From contig CAKOXG010000010.1 of NCBI GenBank assembly GCA_934130025.1, positions 1 to 36,260 of the forward strand: DNA of 36,260 nt. The letters run 5' to 3'. Shown one piece after another: positions 26,645-33,460 of this stretch. The notes under the pieces were generated by a model that was not told the origin of the DNA, made no database searches, and was given only the letters and a program-made list of their open reading frames with translations. Every line of letters starts with the position of its first letter. Positions within the stretch are counted from its first letter, which is position 1. This stretch comes from an uncultured Clostridia bacterium. GTDB taxonomy: Bacteria > Bacillota > Clostridia > TANB77 > CAG-508. The translations under genes and the position numbers were made by a program.

Positions 26645-26839
26645 TTATATCTTTACATTCTCTGGATGCACTGTTAGTTTTGGTGGTTCAATCTGCTGTT
26701 TTAGTACTCCTAGCTGATACAGACTGAATGTTTCCTTGTATCCGTACTTCTTATTTTTATATAGAAACGTTGTTGCATTGTTTCTTTTTACAAACTCATA
26801 TTCTTGTTTGTTCTTTATTACTGTTTTAGGTATTTTCAT
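26645..26839 (-). CDS. Hypothetical small basic protein
   Basis: 64 residues from ATG 26839 (MKIPKTVIKNKQEYEFVKR), chosen because AGAGG lies just upstream; an upstream ATG at 26899 lacks such a site. Beta-strand pattern with NNATTFLYKNKKYGYKETFSLYQLG. Small proteins of this kind are common next to ArpU-type regulators in clostridial phages. Function unknown. Confidence 0.6.
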   Translation of the reverse strand: MKIPKTVIKNKQEYEFVKRNNATTFLYKNKKYGYKETFSLYQLGVLKQQIEPPKLTVHPENVKI

Positions 26840-26944
26840 ATGTTTTCCTCTTTCTTTTTCAAATTTAATACATTTTGTACTTGTTTCTGAGAACTTCACT
26901 TAATTTTTTATATAAACTTTACTGTTTTTTGTTTGTTTTGTAAC

Positions 26945-27316
26945 TTATAATAATTCTTGTAATGTTTTTATTCTTTCATCAGTTCTAATCTCTAAACACC
27001 ATAATACAGTTTCTTCTTCTTTAGTTTTTGATTTTTCTCTTCGTTTGGATATGTCTTCTAATTTACCTTTCAATTCTTCTATTGTATCTTCTATTTTTTT
27101 CTTTGAAATATAATTCTTATCTACATAGTCTAAATCTAATTGTTTTGAGTATTCTTCATTCTCTTTTTGTAATCTTTCAATCACATTTATAATTACTTCC
27201 ATTTCATATATTTTTTCATCTATGTTGATTCTACCTAAGCCAATTTTTTTCTCATATTTGTATAAATCTAATTTACTTTTATAATCTCCAACTACTTTCT
27301 TTTCTTCCTCGTTCAT
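26945..27316 (-). CDS. Coiled-coil early protein
   Basis: A 123-residue, highly charged, nearly all-helical protein (Lys/Glu-rich). GAGGAG precedes the ATG, and the start lies 3 bp after the stop of the preceding coiled-coil gene, so the two form a pair. No motif beyond coiled coils. Function unknown. Confidence 0.6.
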   Translation of the reverse strand: MNEEEKKVVGDYKSKLDLYKYEKKIGLGRINIDEKIYEMEVIINVIERLQKENEEYSKQLDLDYVDKNYISKKKIEDTIEELKGKLEDISKRREKSKTKEEETVLWCLEIRTDERIKTLQELL

Positions 27317-27319
27317 AAC

Positions 27320-27946
27320 TCACTCCTCGCTTTCTAGCAACTTTTGTAAAATATTCTTTTGTTTATGCAGATATATTACTACCTTTTCATTTTCTTCATA
27401 TTTTATTTTTTCGCCTATCTCTTCTATCTTGTTTTTTACTTTTTGAACTGGAATAACATTGCTAAATTCTTTTGTTAAGCTCTCATTTTGTTGTAAATGA
27501 TATCTATATTTTTCAAAATAATCTTGTTTTTCTATTGCTAACATCATACACTTTTTGTTTTCTTGATTTAACTCTTTTTGCAATTCTACTATTTTAGCAT
27601 TTGCAATATCTAAATCATTTTGCAATTTATGTGTATCATTATCCCATCTTTTTTCTAATTCTTGATTTTTTCTTATTATCTCAAATTGTTTGTCTTTTTC
27701 TTCTTGATATGTTTTTTGCCATTCTTCATTCTCTTTTAATATGTTTCTATAATTATCTATAATCCTTCTTATAGATGCAATCTCTGTCCAACTTATTTCA
27801 CAATTTATGCATTCTGTCAGTTTGCATTTATCACATTTTTTTATTAATTCTTCTGCCTTCTTGATATCTTCTTCTATACTATTTTCTTTCATATATTCAA
27901 AATCACATTCTTTTTGTAATTTATCTATATCCCCTGGTGTCATCAT
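27320..27946 (-). CDS. Coiled-coil early protein with Cys cluster
   Basis: A 208-residue charged helical protein. Near the N-terminus it has a cysteine cluster of the form CDKC-x4-CINC, suited to bind zinc. The start at 27946 is preferred (GGGGTGG lies 5-6 nt upstream); the ATG at 27970 has no site. It precedes another coiled-coil gene by 3 bp. Function unknown. Confidence 0.6.
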   Translation of the reverse strand: MMTPGDIDKLQKECDFEYMKENSIEEDIKKAEELIKKCDKCKLTECINCEISWTEIASIRRIIDNYRNILKENEEWQKTYQEEKDKQFEIIRKNQELEKRWDNDTHKLQNDLDIANAKIVELQKELNQENKKCMMLAIEKQDYFEKYRYHLQQNESLTKEFSNVIPVQKVKNKIEEIGEKIKYEENEKVVIYLHKQKNILQKLLESEE

Positions 27947-27995
27947 TATATCCACCCCAATTCTTGACATTTTTTATTTATTGCTTGTAACAATT

Positions 27996-28088
27996 TTATA
28001 CCAATATTATACCAATATATTGTTCATGTAGTTTCAATCTAAAATGTTTATCATCAGTATTATAAAATACACATGTTTTTTCTTTCAT
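27996..28088 (-). CDS. 30-residue small protein
   Basis: An ORF (MKEKTCVFYNTDDKHFRLKL...) preceded by GAGGAG at 9 nt, within the run of small early genes. Its 3' end contains two ATTGGTATAA repeats that may be the -10 region of the promoter for the coiled-coil pair downstream. Plausible but short. Confidence 0.45.
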   Translation of the reverse strand: MKEKTCVFYNTDDKHFRLKLHEQYIGIILV

Positions 28089-28094
28089 TATGTT

Positions 28095-28229
28095 TTACTC
28101 CTCTCTATCCTTTTTTTCTATTATCTTTCCTAATTCTTTATATTTAGGTTTTAATATTTTAATTTTATATAACAATTCTTTAAACCAATTTTCTCTTTTT
28201 CTAAAATATAATTTAGATTTTTCGTCCAT
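28095..28229 (-). CDS. 44-residue small charged protein
   Basis: MDEKSKLYFRKRENWFKEL... , a Lys/Glu-rich helical peptide. A good GAGAGGAG site lies upstream, inside the end of the preceding broken gene, and its own last codons contain the GAGGAG of the next ORF, so it belongs to a tightly packed series. Function unknown. Confidence 0.55.
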   Translation of the reverse strand: MDEKSKLYFRKRENWFKELLYKIKILKPKYKELGKIIEKKDREE

Positions 28230-28231
28230 AA

Positions 28232-28513
28232 TTATTCACTCCTCTCATATTTAATTTTATTTACTATTTCAAGCCTATAATATCCACCTCTTTTACTTTC
28301 TTGCCACCATAAGAGCCAGAACATTGTATTAGATATAATGTTTATTATTTCCTCATTTTCACTCCAGCCACCAGTAATCAAGATTAACATAATAGAATCA
28401 TCTTCTCTTTCAACAATAAAAGTGCCATAGTCTTAATTCCAATACTTATCTATAATACTTATACATTTTTCCCAGTCGTTTGTATTAAAAACAGCTAATT
28501 CTTAATTACTCAT
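28232..28513 (-). pseudogene. Broken early gene with two in-frame TAA stops
   Basis: From an ATG at 28513 with AAGGAG upstream, a 93-codon frame encodes a coherent protein (ELAVFNTNDWEKCISIIDKYW, then DYGTFIVEREDDS, ITGGWSENEEIINIIS, GYYRLEIVNKIK). TAA stops interrupt it at codon 4 (28504-28502) and codon 27 (28435-28433). Both occur as AAT TAA and each could come from one base change. It sits exactly between intact genes with normal spacing. Function unknown. Confidence 0.65.
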
Positions 28514-28517
28514 ATCA

Positions 28518-28784
28518 TTATTCTCCTTCATACAATAATGGTTTTCCATCTGCATCTACTAAAAGAGTAAATGTTCCTTGATTGTAATCTCCACGACTTA
28601 TTGCATATTGTACTTTTGTTTCTCTATCATATACTATTTGATAAATACTTTTATTTTCAATTACTATGAATCTGTCTCCATCGTCTTCTGATGCACTACT
28701 TGTTGGTGTTGTTATATCTTTTAATATCCAACCAACTAATATTATTAAAACTATAATTATTAAACTTATTATTACTTTTTTCAT
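28518..28784 (-). CDS. Membrane-anchored small protein (DUF6440-like)
   Basis: An 88-residue protein with an N-terminal membrane anchor (about 3-22) and a beta-rich domain with RFIVIENKSIYQIVYD and GTFTLLVDADGKPLLYEG, a pattern I associate with the DUF6440 family in Bacillota phages and hosts. GGAGGAG precedes the ATG, inside the end of the broken gene upstream. Role unknown. Confidence 0.6.
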   Translation of the reverse strand: MKKVIISLIIIVLIILVGWILKDITTPTSSASEDDGDRFIVIENKSIYQIVYDRETKVQYAISRGDYNQGTFTLLVDADGKPLLYEGE

Positions 28785-28786
28785 TT

Positions 28787-29120
28787 CTATTCTCCTCCTA
28801 ATATTTCATTTATATTTGGATATTCAGATAAAAGTTTTATTCGAAATCCACTTACTTTAACCTTATATGTTTTCCCTTTTTCTAAGTTATTATATATATC
28901 TGTTGAATTAAATTTAAATTTAAAAAATAAATCTGTTATCTTATATGCATTTTTATTTGTATCTATTATTAAATAAATATCGCTATTTCCACTTCTTTTT
29001 ATATATTTATCAGCTATTGTTATTTCTATTTCTTGATTATTTAAATATCCCCTAAATATTCCGTAATAATGCTCCTAAAAATATTACTATTAAGGTACAT
29101 ATTTTAAAAAAATTTTTCAT
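28787..29120 (-). pseudogene. Frameshifted membrane-anchored early gene
   Basis: An ATG at 29120 with GGAGG starts an N-terminal membrane helix (MKNFFKICTLIVIFLGAL) that runs into a stop. The next frame continues as YGIFRGYLNNQEIEITIADKY...ITDLFFKFKFNSTD...GFRIKLLSEYPNI and ends at 28787. One extra base near 29061-29070 (ATTATTACGG) explains it. About 110 residues when joined. Its leader is nearly the same as that of the next gene, which also has a membrane anchor. Confidence 0.7.
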
Positions 29121-29133
29121 ATCTATTCTCCTC

Positions 29134-29454
29134 CTAATAACTTACTTTAATTACATAACTGTTAAGCATTGGTTCATAATCTATACTTAATCTTAAATCT
29201 TGCATTTTATCTATTCCGTATCTGTCTATTTGCATTCCACCTCTTAAATTTCCTATATGATTAGTTAATGCAAATTTAACTATATTTTCTAACTGTCCTG
29301 TATATTGTTTATCTGCTTTTTGTTCTTCCAATTCTACTTTTAGTCTATCAGTTTTATTTTTTAATCTATCATTAGATAACTGATATGTTTGCAATTCTTC
29401 TTTCAAGTCTTTTATTTCTTTATTTAATCTTTTTACTTTTCCCTTAACACTCAT
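29134..29454 (-). CDS. Coiled-coil early protein
   Basis: A 106-residue protein: an N-terminal coiled coil (about 1-50), then a folded part with GNLRGGMQIDRYGIDKMQDLRLSIDYEPM. GAGGAG precedes the ATG, and the start overlaps the end of the upstream gene by 11 bp. Function unknown. Confidence 0.6.
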   Translation of the reverse strand: MSVKGKVKRLNKEIKDLKEELQTYQLSNDRLKNKTDRLKVELEEQKADKQYTGQLENIVKFALTNHIGNLRGGMQIDRYGIDKMQDLRLSIDYEPMLNSYVIKVSY

Positions 29455-29830
29455 CTTCTCCTCCTATTTTATAGTAATCAGCCTTGAACTGTTGACTTGT
29501 TAATATTCCTAACAATTCATTTTCACCGTTTTTTATCTCTGTTATTATTTCTTCATATTTTACATCTGATGTGTCCTCATCTACTCCTATAAAAAATACT
29601 TCTTTACTATCACTAGCTTTAAGCTTTAATATGTCTTTATTCTCTATTAATTCAATCAATTGTTTGCTATGCTTAACTATATTTTCTTCCTCATAATATT
29701 TCCATAATTTCATATTTTGGAGTTCTACTTTGCATGCCCATTGACTTTTTCTATTATTGTTATAACCTTTAAATATTCCAATTTTCCCGCCTTTTGTTCT
29801 AACATACTCGTTTATTTCTATCTTTTCCAT
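29444..29830 (-). CDS. Hypothetical early protein with N-terminal SH3-like segment
   Basis: 128 residues from ATG 29830 (MEKIEINEYVRTKGGKIG), chosen because AGGAGG lies 5 nt upstream; an ATG at 29860 lacks a site. The start, EYVRTKGGKIGIFKGY, resembles the EYVRTTDGRIDKV segment of the 66-residue protein at 30550, so the two may share a small beta-barrel. Function unknown. Confidence 0.6.
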   Translation of the reverse strand: MEKIEINEYVRTKGGKIGIFKGYNNNRKSQWACKVELQNMKLWKYYEEENIVKHSKQLIELIENKDILKLKASDSKEVFFIGVDEDTSDVKYEEIITEIKNGENELLGILTSQQFKADYYKIGGEDEC

Positions 29831-29860
29831 ATAACCTCCTAAAAATTTCATTAAAGCCAC

Positions 29861-30004
29861 ACAATTTTATGCCTCCAATATAACATATCTTATATTCTGT
29901 TAATTTCGCGAATTTTACCAATCTATATTTGTATATATAATTTGCTGTCTCTCATCTTTTGAATATAACGTTGTTATTTTATGTTACATTCATTATTCTT
30001 TTAT
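29861..30004 (-). promoter_or_regulatory. Intergenic control region with TTCGCGAA palindrome
   Basis: No gene is seen. On minus it holds AT-rich promoter-like sequence (TTGGTA ... TATAAG, spacing longer than ideal) around an 8-bp palindrome TTCGCGAA. It separates the short recombinase from the downstream early genes and may start a second early transcript. Confidence 0.3.
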
Positions 30005-30553
30005 TTAAAAATATCGCATTTTTTTCATAACATTATTATTTTTTTCTTGTGTAATTCCTATATATCTTAACGTTATATTTTCACTGCTATGGTTAAATAT
30101 ATCCATAAGCATACCTATATTTTTTTCCGATTGTTCGTATAAAAACAAGCCAAACGTCTTTCGTAAAGTATGTGTCCCAACATTATATACTCCACAATCA
30201 TTACAAGCAGTTTTTATTATTGTATAAGCTCTTTCTCTTGTTATAGCTTGATTTTTCCCCTTACGGGATTTAAATAAAAATTCATCTGGATCTTTTTCAG
30301 CTATATATTTTTCTAACTCTTTTTTTAGATGCGGATTCCAATCATATGTTTTTTGTTTTTTGGTTTTCTTTTCTCTTATTCCGTAATATTTGTTATAGCA
30401 ATCTCTTACTCTAAACTTTAAGATATCTGAAATTCTTAGTCCTGTATATATACCGAAAAGGAATAATAATGCATCTCTATCGTTTTTTTCTTTTAAGTAT
30501 GTATAAATCTCTTTTACCTTTTCTTGGCTCCTAATTGGCTCTACAATATTCAT
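30005..30553 (-). CDS. Second tyrosine recombinase, catalytic domain only
   Basis: A 182-residue tyrosine recombinase. It has box I TGLRISD (catalytic Arg), the beta-hairpin Lys region REKKTKKQK, box II HTLRKTF (His, Arg), a NHSSENIT His segment and LRYIG (nucleophile Tyr). It lacks the arm-binding and core-binding domains of full integrases, so it resembles small Xer-like recombinases found in early regions of Bacillota phages. It overlaps the preceding gene by four bases (ATGA). It could resolve dimers or support the split main integrase. Confidence 0.85.
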   Translation of the reverse strand: MNIVEPIRSQEKVKEIYTYLKEKNDRDALLFLFGIYTGLRISDILKFRVRDCYNKYYGIREKKTKKQKTYDWNPHLKKELEKYIAEKDPDEFLFKSRKGKNQAITRERAYTIIKTACNDCGVYNVGTHTLRKTFGLFLYEQSEKNIGMLMDIFNHSSENITLRYIGITQEKNNNVMKKMRYF

Positions 30554-30750
30554 ATATTTACCTCTTCTGTTTTTTCTTGTATAAGCCCTTTTTCACATTT
30601 TATGTAATGTGGATCATCGAATTTAGGATTTTTTACTTTGTCAATTCTTCCATCTGTTGTTCTTACATATTCTCCTACTCTCAACATATTATCTAGCTTT
30701 TTCATTCTTCTAGTTGCCTTTAATTCATCATCATCTAAATCAAACGCCAT
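30550..30750 (-). CDS. Hypothetical 66-residue protein coupled to the short recombinase
   Basis: An acidic N-terminus (DLDDDELKATRRMKKLD) followed by a small beta segment (GEYVRTTDGRIDKVKNP) and DPHYIKCEKG. Its stop overlaps the recombinase start. AGGAGG-like sequence precedes the ATG. The ...YVRTTDGRI... segment resembles the start of the 128-residue protein at 29444-29830. Function unknown. Confidence 0.55.
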   Translation of the reverse strand: MAFDLDDDELKATRRMKKLDNMLRVGEYVRTTDGRIDKVKNPKFDDPHYIKCEKGLIQEKTEEVNI

Positions 30751-30764
30751 AACTTTTTATCCTC

Positions 30765-31067
30765 CTAATATTTTTCATCTTCAAATTCTTTTAGAACTTT
30801 GTTTAAACATTTTGAGCATACAGCTATACAAAATGTCTTATTCTTTTTTGAAAGTGTCTTTGGTATCATTAGCAAACCACCTTTTTTATCTTCCCATTTT
30901 TTTTCTACTTTAATTTCACAACCACAATTGTCGCATACATAATACTCATATAGTTTTGTTTTAGGTGTATTAGATAGATGTCTTGCTATACCAGCACTTT
31001 CCGAATATTTTATTTGCTTTTCTGGTTTTTCTCTCAAAATCAACTCATTAATTCTTTTTTTTATCAT
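30765..31067 (-). CDS. Small zinc-ribbon-like protein
   Basis: 100 residues from ATG 31067 (MIKKRINELIL), chosen because GAGGTGG lies 6 nt upstream; the ATG at 31094 has none. Two CxxC pairs (CDNC and CSKC, about 35 residues apart) fit a zinc ribbon. It overlaps the end of the replication gene by 20 bp, so they are coupled. A role in DNA or RNA binding is plausible. Confidence 0.6.
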   Translation of the reverse strand: MIKKRINELILREKPEKQIKYSESAGIARHLSNTPKTKLYEYYVCDNCGCEIKVEKKWEDKKGGLLMIPKTLSKKNKTFCIAVCSKCLNKVLKEFEDEKY

Positions 31068-31857
31068 CAGCTTCCACCTCTTTTTTATTTGCATATAAAT
31101 CCTCTTGAAAACTTTTAATGCAATAATTCAAGAATTTGTATGTGTCTTGTATTTGCACATATTTTCTTGCTTTTAAAAATCTAAACATAAACCTTTGCCT
31201 AGTTAAATAGTTCAAACAAATCTTGTATGGACTAAAATACAGCTCTTTAATTACCCAATATTGAATTTTTAATTCCAACAATTGCTCTTCCGTCATATAC
31301 TCTAAAATTGTTGGCTCGTCTATATAGAGTTCCAGTTTTTTCAATATTGCTACAATAGCCTTTTTGTCCGCTTCTACAATGTTTTTGAATTGTGAGCCAT
31401 TATTATATATAATATATATAAAATATAAGTTTAGTTTAGTAATAATGTTAACCTCAGGTTGTACCGTTGCTTGCACTTCTGCTTTACCCTCTGCATATAC
31501 CTTCGCACTTACTTCCGCCTGTCCTAAAATTCTATTTTTCTCTTCATAAAGCCTTATAATTGAATACTTTGGGGCTTTATTCTGATTACTGCCCTTTTTG
31601 TAAATTATGTACTTTTTCGTAATTAACTCATTTCGAGCTATCTGTAATTCTTTTAAAGTCAAACGGAGTTTACTCATAATTGTAGTATTAGCAGCAGTAA
31701 ATTCATCTGCCCAGTCAGTTTTGTAGGCTATATGCAATAAAAAATTGTATATTGATATAGCCTTCGTTGACAATGGCCTGAAATCTACTAAAGAATAGAA
31801 CGCATCGAGCTGTTTTTCATAATCTATTGTTGTGGTTTTCTGTTGTTCCTCAAACAT
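31048..31857 (-). CDS. Replication initiator-like protein (phage replisome organiser)
   Basis: 269 residues: an N-terminal winged-helix region (about 18-105: AFYSLVDFRPLSTKAISIYNFLLHIAYK, then LKELQIARNELITKKYIIYKKG) as in phage O/DnaD-type initiators. A low-complexity linker follows (AEVSAKVYAEGKAEVQATVQ), then a helical C-terminal domain. It probably binds the origin and loads host helicase. No separate helicase loader, SSB or recombination protein is seen nearby, so host functions are probably used. GAGGAG precedes the ATG. Confidence 0.65.
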   Translation of the reverse strand: MFEEQQKTTTIDYEKQLDAFYSLVDFRPLSTKAISIYNFLLHIAYKTDWADEFTAANTTIMSKLRLTLKELQIARNELITKKYIIYKKGSNQNKAPKYSIIRLYEEKNRILGQAEVSAKVYAEGKAEVQATVQPEVNIITKLNLYFIYIIYNNGSQFKNIVEADKKAIVAILKKLELYIDEPTILEYMTEEQLLELKIQYWVIKELYFSPYKICLNYLTRQRFMFRFLKARKYVQIQDTYKFLNYCIKSFQEDLYANKKEVEADDKKKN

Positions 31858-31935
31858 TTTTTCTCCTCTCTTGACTTCTTTACTAAAAATTTGTATAATA
31901 AATAAGAATTTGTTTATAAATTCAGTTGATATGAG

Positions 31936-32181
31936 TTAGTATTTGATTCCAGTCTCTGCTAACTCTTTTATTCTTGCTCTAAATTCATTTATTGACTTGT
32001 AACTATTACTATTACATTCATCTAATATTTTTAGTAAAAAAGCTTGTTTTCTATCAATTCTCTGATATTGTTCATTTATTAAATATTCTCTGTTGTCTAG
32101 ATCTAATTTCATCATTTGACATTGACATTCTAAGTCAATCTTTTTCATTTTTTGCTTTTCTTTTAGTTTGTTAAATAACAT
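31936..32181 (-). CDS. Hypothetical helical early protein
   Basis: An 81-residue, charged, mainly helical protein (MLFNKLKEKQKMKKIDLE...). AAGGAG lies 9 nt before the ATG. Three Cys in the first half. No family recognised. Confidence 0.55.
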   Translation of the reverse strand: MLFNKLKEKQKMKKIDLECQCQMMKLDLDNREYLINEQYQRIDRKQAFLLKILDECNSNSYKSINEFRARIKELAETGIKY

Positions 32182-32194
32182 CTCATTTTTCTCC

Positions 32195-32356
32195 TTATCT
32201 TAATAACAAATTCGATTTATTCATAATAAATTTATAAATACTGAATCCACTTGATTTATACACAACAATTTGTATCATCAATAAAAATAAAGTAAATCTT
32301 ACTGCCTTCATTGAAAAATATAAAATAAAAAATAATATTTCAAATATACTGTACAT
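32195..32356 (-). CDS. Small membrane protein
   Basis: About 53 residues from ATG 32356 (MYSIFEILFFILYFSM...). AAAGGAG is 9 nt upstream of this ATG but only 3 nt upstream of another in-frame ATG at 32362. One or two hydrophobic helices, then a basic tail. Function unknown. Confidence 0.5.
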   Translation of the reverse strand: MYSIFEILFFILYFSMKAVRFTLFLLMIQIVVYKSSGFSIYKFIMNKSNLLLR

Positions 32357-32372
32357 CTGCATAGTCTCCTTT

Positions 32373-32627
32373 CTAAATAATTTGTCTTGCAATTTCTTTT
32401 AATACTTCTCTTCTGTCTTCTTCTGATAATCCTATTTCATATAGATAGACAGCTCTTTTATCTGCTAATTGTTTGGTTCCGGTCCCCTTCAACCTTGGAA
32501 ACCCTTTACTATTAAAAATCTCTCTTGCTTTTTGCGGACTTACTCCTCTTATTTTTGAATATATAATTGGATTTATTGTATCTGGAGCATCCTTCCAATT
32601 CATAGTAACTTCTTGTCTTGCATTCAT
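32373..32627 (-). CDS. Putative excisionase/HTH DNA-binding protein
   Basis: 84 residues with IYSKIRGVSPQKAREIFNSKG, a helix-turn-helix-like pair, followed by FPRLKGTGTKQLADKRAV, a wing-type turn. Small HTH proteins like this next to Cro are often excisionases or early regulators. AGAGG lies 6 nt before the ATG at 32627. It is transcribed divergently from the small plus-strand gene at 32712. Confidence 0.55.
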   Translation of the reverse strand: MNARQEVTMNWKDAPDTINPIIYSKIRGVSPQKAREIFNSKGFPRLKGTGTKQLADKRAVYLYEIGLSEEDRREVLKEIARQII

Positions 32628-32650
32628 TTTCTTCCTCTCTTTCCATTACC

Positions 32651-32679
32651 TTGTTTTTCGTTTTATTTCGTTATATAAT
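32651..32679 (+). promoter_or_regulatory. Sigma-A-type promoter of the small plus-strand gene
   Basis: TTGTTT (32651-32656), a 17-bp spacer and TATAAT (32674-32679). It points at the 49-residue gene, with AAAGGTGG next. It is one of the best promoter matches in the window. Confidence 0.7.
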
Positions 32680-32711
32680 CAGTCTATCTTTTTACGAAAG
32701 GTGGTGTTTTT

Positions 32712-32861
32712 ATGTCTAATGCTGAAATAGCTAAAGATATTCTCGTAGCATTGATTGGTAATCAACATACAACAATGTATGGTAGCGATACAGAGCTTGC
32801 AGAAAAAGTTGCAGAAAGCTACGAAATTATTTTTAACAAAATAAAAGAATTAAACAAATAA
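32712..32861 (+). CDS. 49-residue plus-strand small protein in the early region
   Basis: MSNAEIAKDILVALIGNQHT..., mainly helical, with a good ribosome binding site (AAAGGTGG, then TTTTT) and a strong own promoter. It is the only plus-strand gene inside the minus-strand early block and ends at a bidirectional terminator facing the 45-residue gene. Independent promoter and terminator suggest lysogenic expression or regulation of the early operon. No family recognised. Confidence 0.65.
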   Translation: MSNAEIAKDILVALIGNQHTTMYGSDTELAEKVAESYEIIFNKIKELNK

Positions 32862-32869
32862 TCTTTTAA

Positions 32870-33007
32870 TTAATCCGCTTTACCTCCAATAAGCGGATTA
32901 TTTATTGCTTTTATTAATTCCAGTGCCATTTGATTTGCTGATACACTTCCCTCTTGTATTAAATCTCTAATCTTTTTATTAATTATTTTTAATGTTTCTT
33001 CTTCCAT
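32870..33007 (-). CDS. 45-residue small protein after Cro
   Basis: MEEETLKIINKKIRDLIQEG..., helical; GGGAG lies 8 nt before the ATG. It is the second gene of the Cro transcript. Its last codons form half of the terminator hairpin at 32871-32900. Function unknown. Confidence 0.55.
   Translation of the reverse strand: MEEETLKIINKKIRDLIQEGSVSANQMALELIKAINNPLIGGKAD
32871..32900. terminator. Bidirectional terminator between convergent small genes
   Basis: TAATCCGCTT-TACCTCCAAT-AAGCGGATTA: a perfect 10-bp stem, 10-nt loop, then TTTATTGCTTTT on plus. It stops the plus gene; on minus it overlaps the end of the 45-residue gene, so it may also attenuate the Cro operon. Confidence 0.7.
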
Positions 33008-33029
33008 ATTCTCATCTCCCTTCTTCTTA

Positions 33030-33045
33030 GTATGGAGTCGTGGTT
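33030..33045 (-). repeat. 16-bp motif at the edge of the immunity region (copy 1)
   Basis: Read on minus: AACCACGACTCCATAC, directly after the Cro-like stop. It matches AACCACGACTCGATAC at 34365-34380 on plus (15 of 16). The two copies lie at the outer ends of the divergent Cro and CI transcripts, in the same sense in both RNAs. Unlikely by chance for a motif with this much GC in DNA this AT-rich. Confidence 0.65.
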
Positions 33046-33286
33046 ATTTCGTTGAATTTAATTCAAGTTGTCGAGTAAAAAAATATACTCCTATTTCTTC
33101 CATTGGAATATCTAATACATCTTCATCAGTTGCTCTTGATATTTCTGTTGCCGTAAAATCACTGCGATTATTAAACTTTGAACTTAAGGCAGCTGAAGAC
33201 ATTTCAAGCTTCTCTGCAAATTTTGCTTCACTTCCCAACTTCTCTTTTATTCTACCTCTTACTTTACTAAAGTCATATTGTATCAA
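33044..33286 (-). CDS. Cro-like early repressor (DUF739-type HTH)
   Basis: 80 residues from a TTG start (33286) with GAGGTG 7 nt upstream. The N-terminal half is an HTH (AKFAEKLEMSSAALSSKFNNRSDFTATEI), typical of DUF739 Cro-like proteins of Bacillota phages; the tail is short. It starts the early operon and competes with CI for the operators upstream. One operator copy lies inside its own 3' end (33052-33066). Confidence 0.8.
   Translation of the reverse strand: MIQYDFSKVRGRIKEKLGSEAKFAEKLEMSSAALSSKFNNRSDFTATEISRATDEDVLDIPMEEIGVYFFTRQLELNSTK
33052..33066. promoter_or_regulatory. Operator copy inside the cro-like gene
   Basis: TTGAATTTAATTCAA, a perfect palindrome (7+1+7), identical to the core of the operator at 33310-33326. 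It encodes the last residues of the Cro-like protein. A distant third copy would allow repressor looping over about 260 bp. Confidence 0.6.
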
Positions 33287-33309
33287 ATTATAACACCTCT
33301 TTTCTTTTT

Positions 33310-33326
33310 CTTGAATTTAATTCAAG
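33310..33326. promoter_or_regulatory. Operator over the early promoter start
   Basis: CTTGAATTTAATTCAAG is a perfect 8+1+8 palindrome just downstream of the -10 of the minus-strand early promoter, covering its expected start. It is the clearest repressor site in the switch. Confidence 0.8.
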
Positions 33327-33334
33327 TTTTCTAT

Positions 33335-33363
33335 ATCTTATACTATGTTAAAACTTTTGTCAA
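33335..33363 (-). promoter_or_regulatory. Early promoter (cro-like gene)
   Basis: On minus TTGACA (33363-33358), 17-bp spacer, TAAGAT (33340-33335). It faces the Cro-like gene and is overlapped downstream by the operator at 33310-33326 and flanked upstream by the one at 33372-33386. Confidence 0.8.
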
Positions 33364-33371
33364 TACCATCT

Positions 33372-33386
33372 TTGAATTTTTTTCAA
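33372..33386. promoter_or_regulatory. Second operator between the divergent promoters
   Basis: TTGAATTTTTTTCAA, a variant of the operator with intact arms (TTGAA / TTCAA) and a changed centre, 61 bp centre to centre from the first. It lies upstream of the early -35 and about 30 bp upstream of the -35 of the CI-like promoter. Confidence 0.65.
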
Positions 33387-33413
33387 GTTTTCTTTATGTT
33401 TTTTTAAAATAAC

Positions 33414-33442
33414 TTGATTTTTATTAAACTTTTCTTTATAAT
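33414..33442 (+). promoter_or_regulatory. Promoter of the CI-like repressor
   Basis: TTGATT (33414-33419), 17-bp spacer, TATAAT (33437-33442). Start of transcription would fall near 33449, a few bases before the GGAGG of the CI-like gene. Confidence 0.8.
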
Positions 33443-33460
33443 ATGTGTATGGAGGAAAAT

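Noticed and set aside
28232..28513. TAA read as a sense codon
   Set aside because: Many neighbouring genes end in TAA with normal spacing, so no alternative code is supported.
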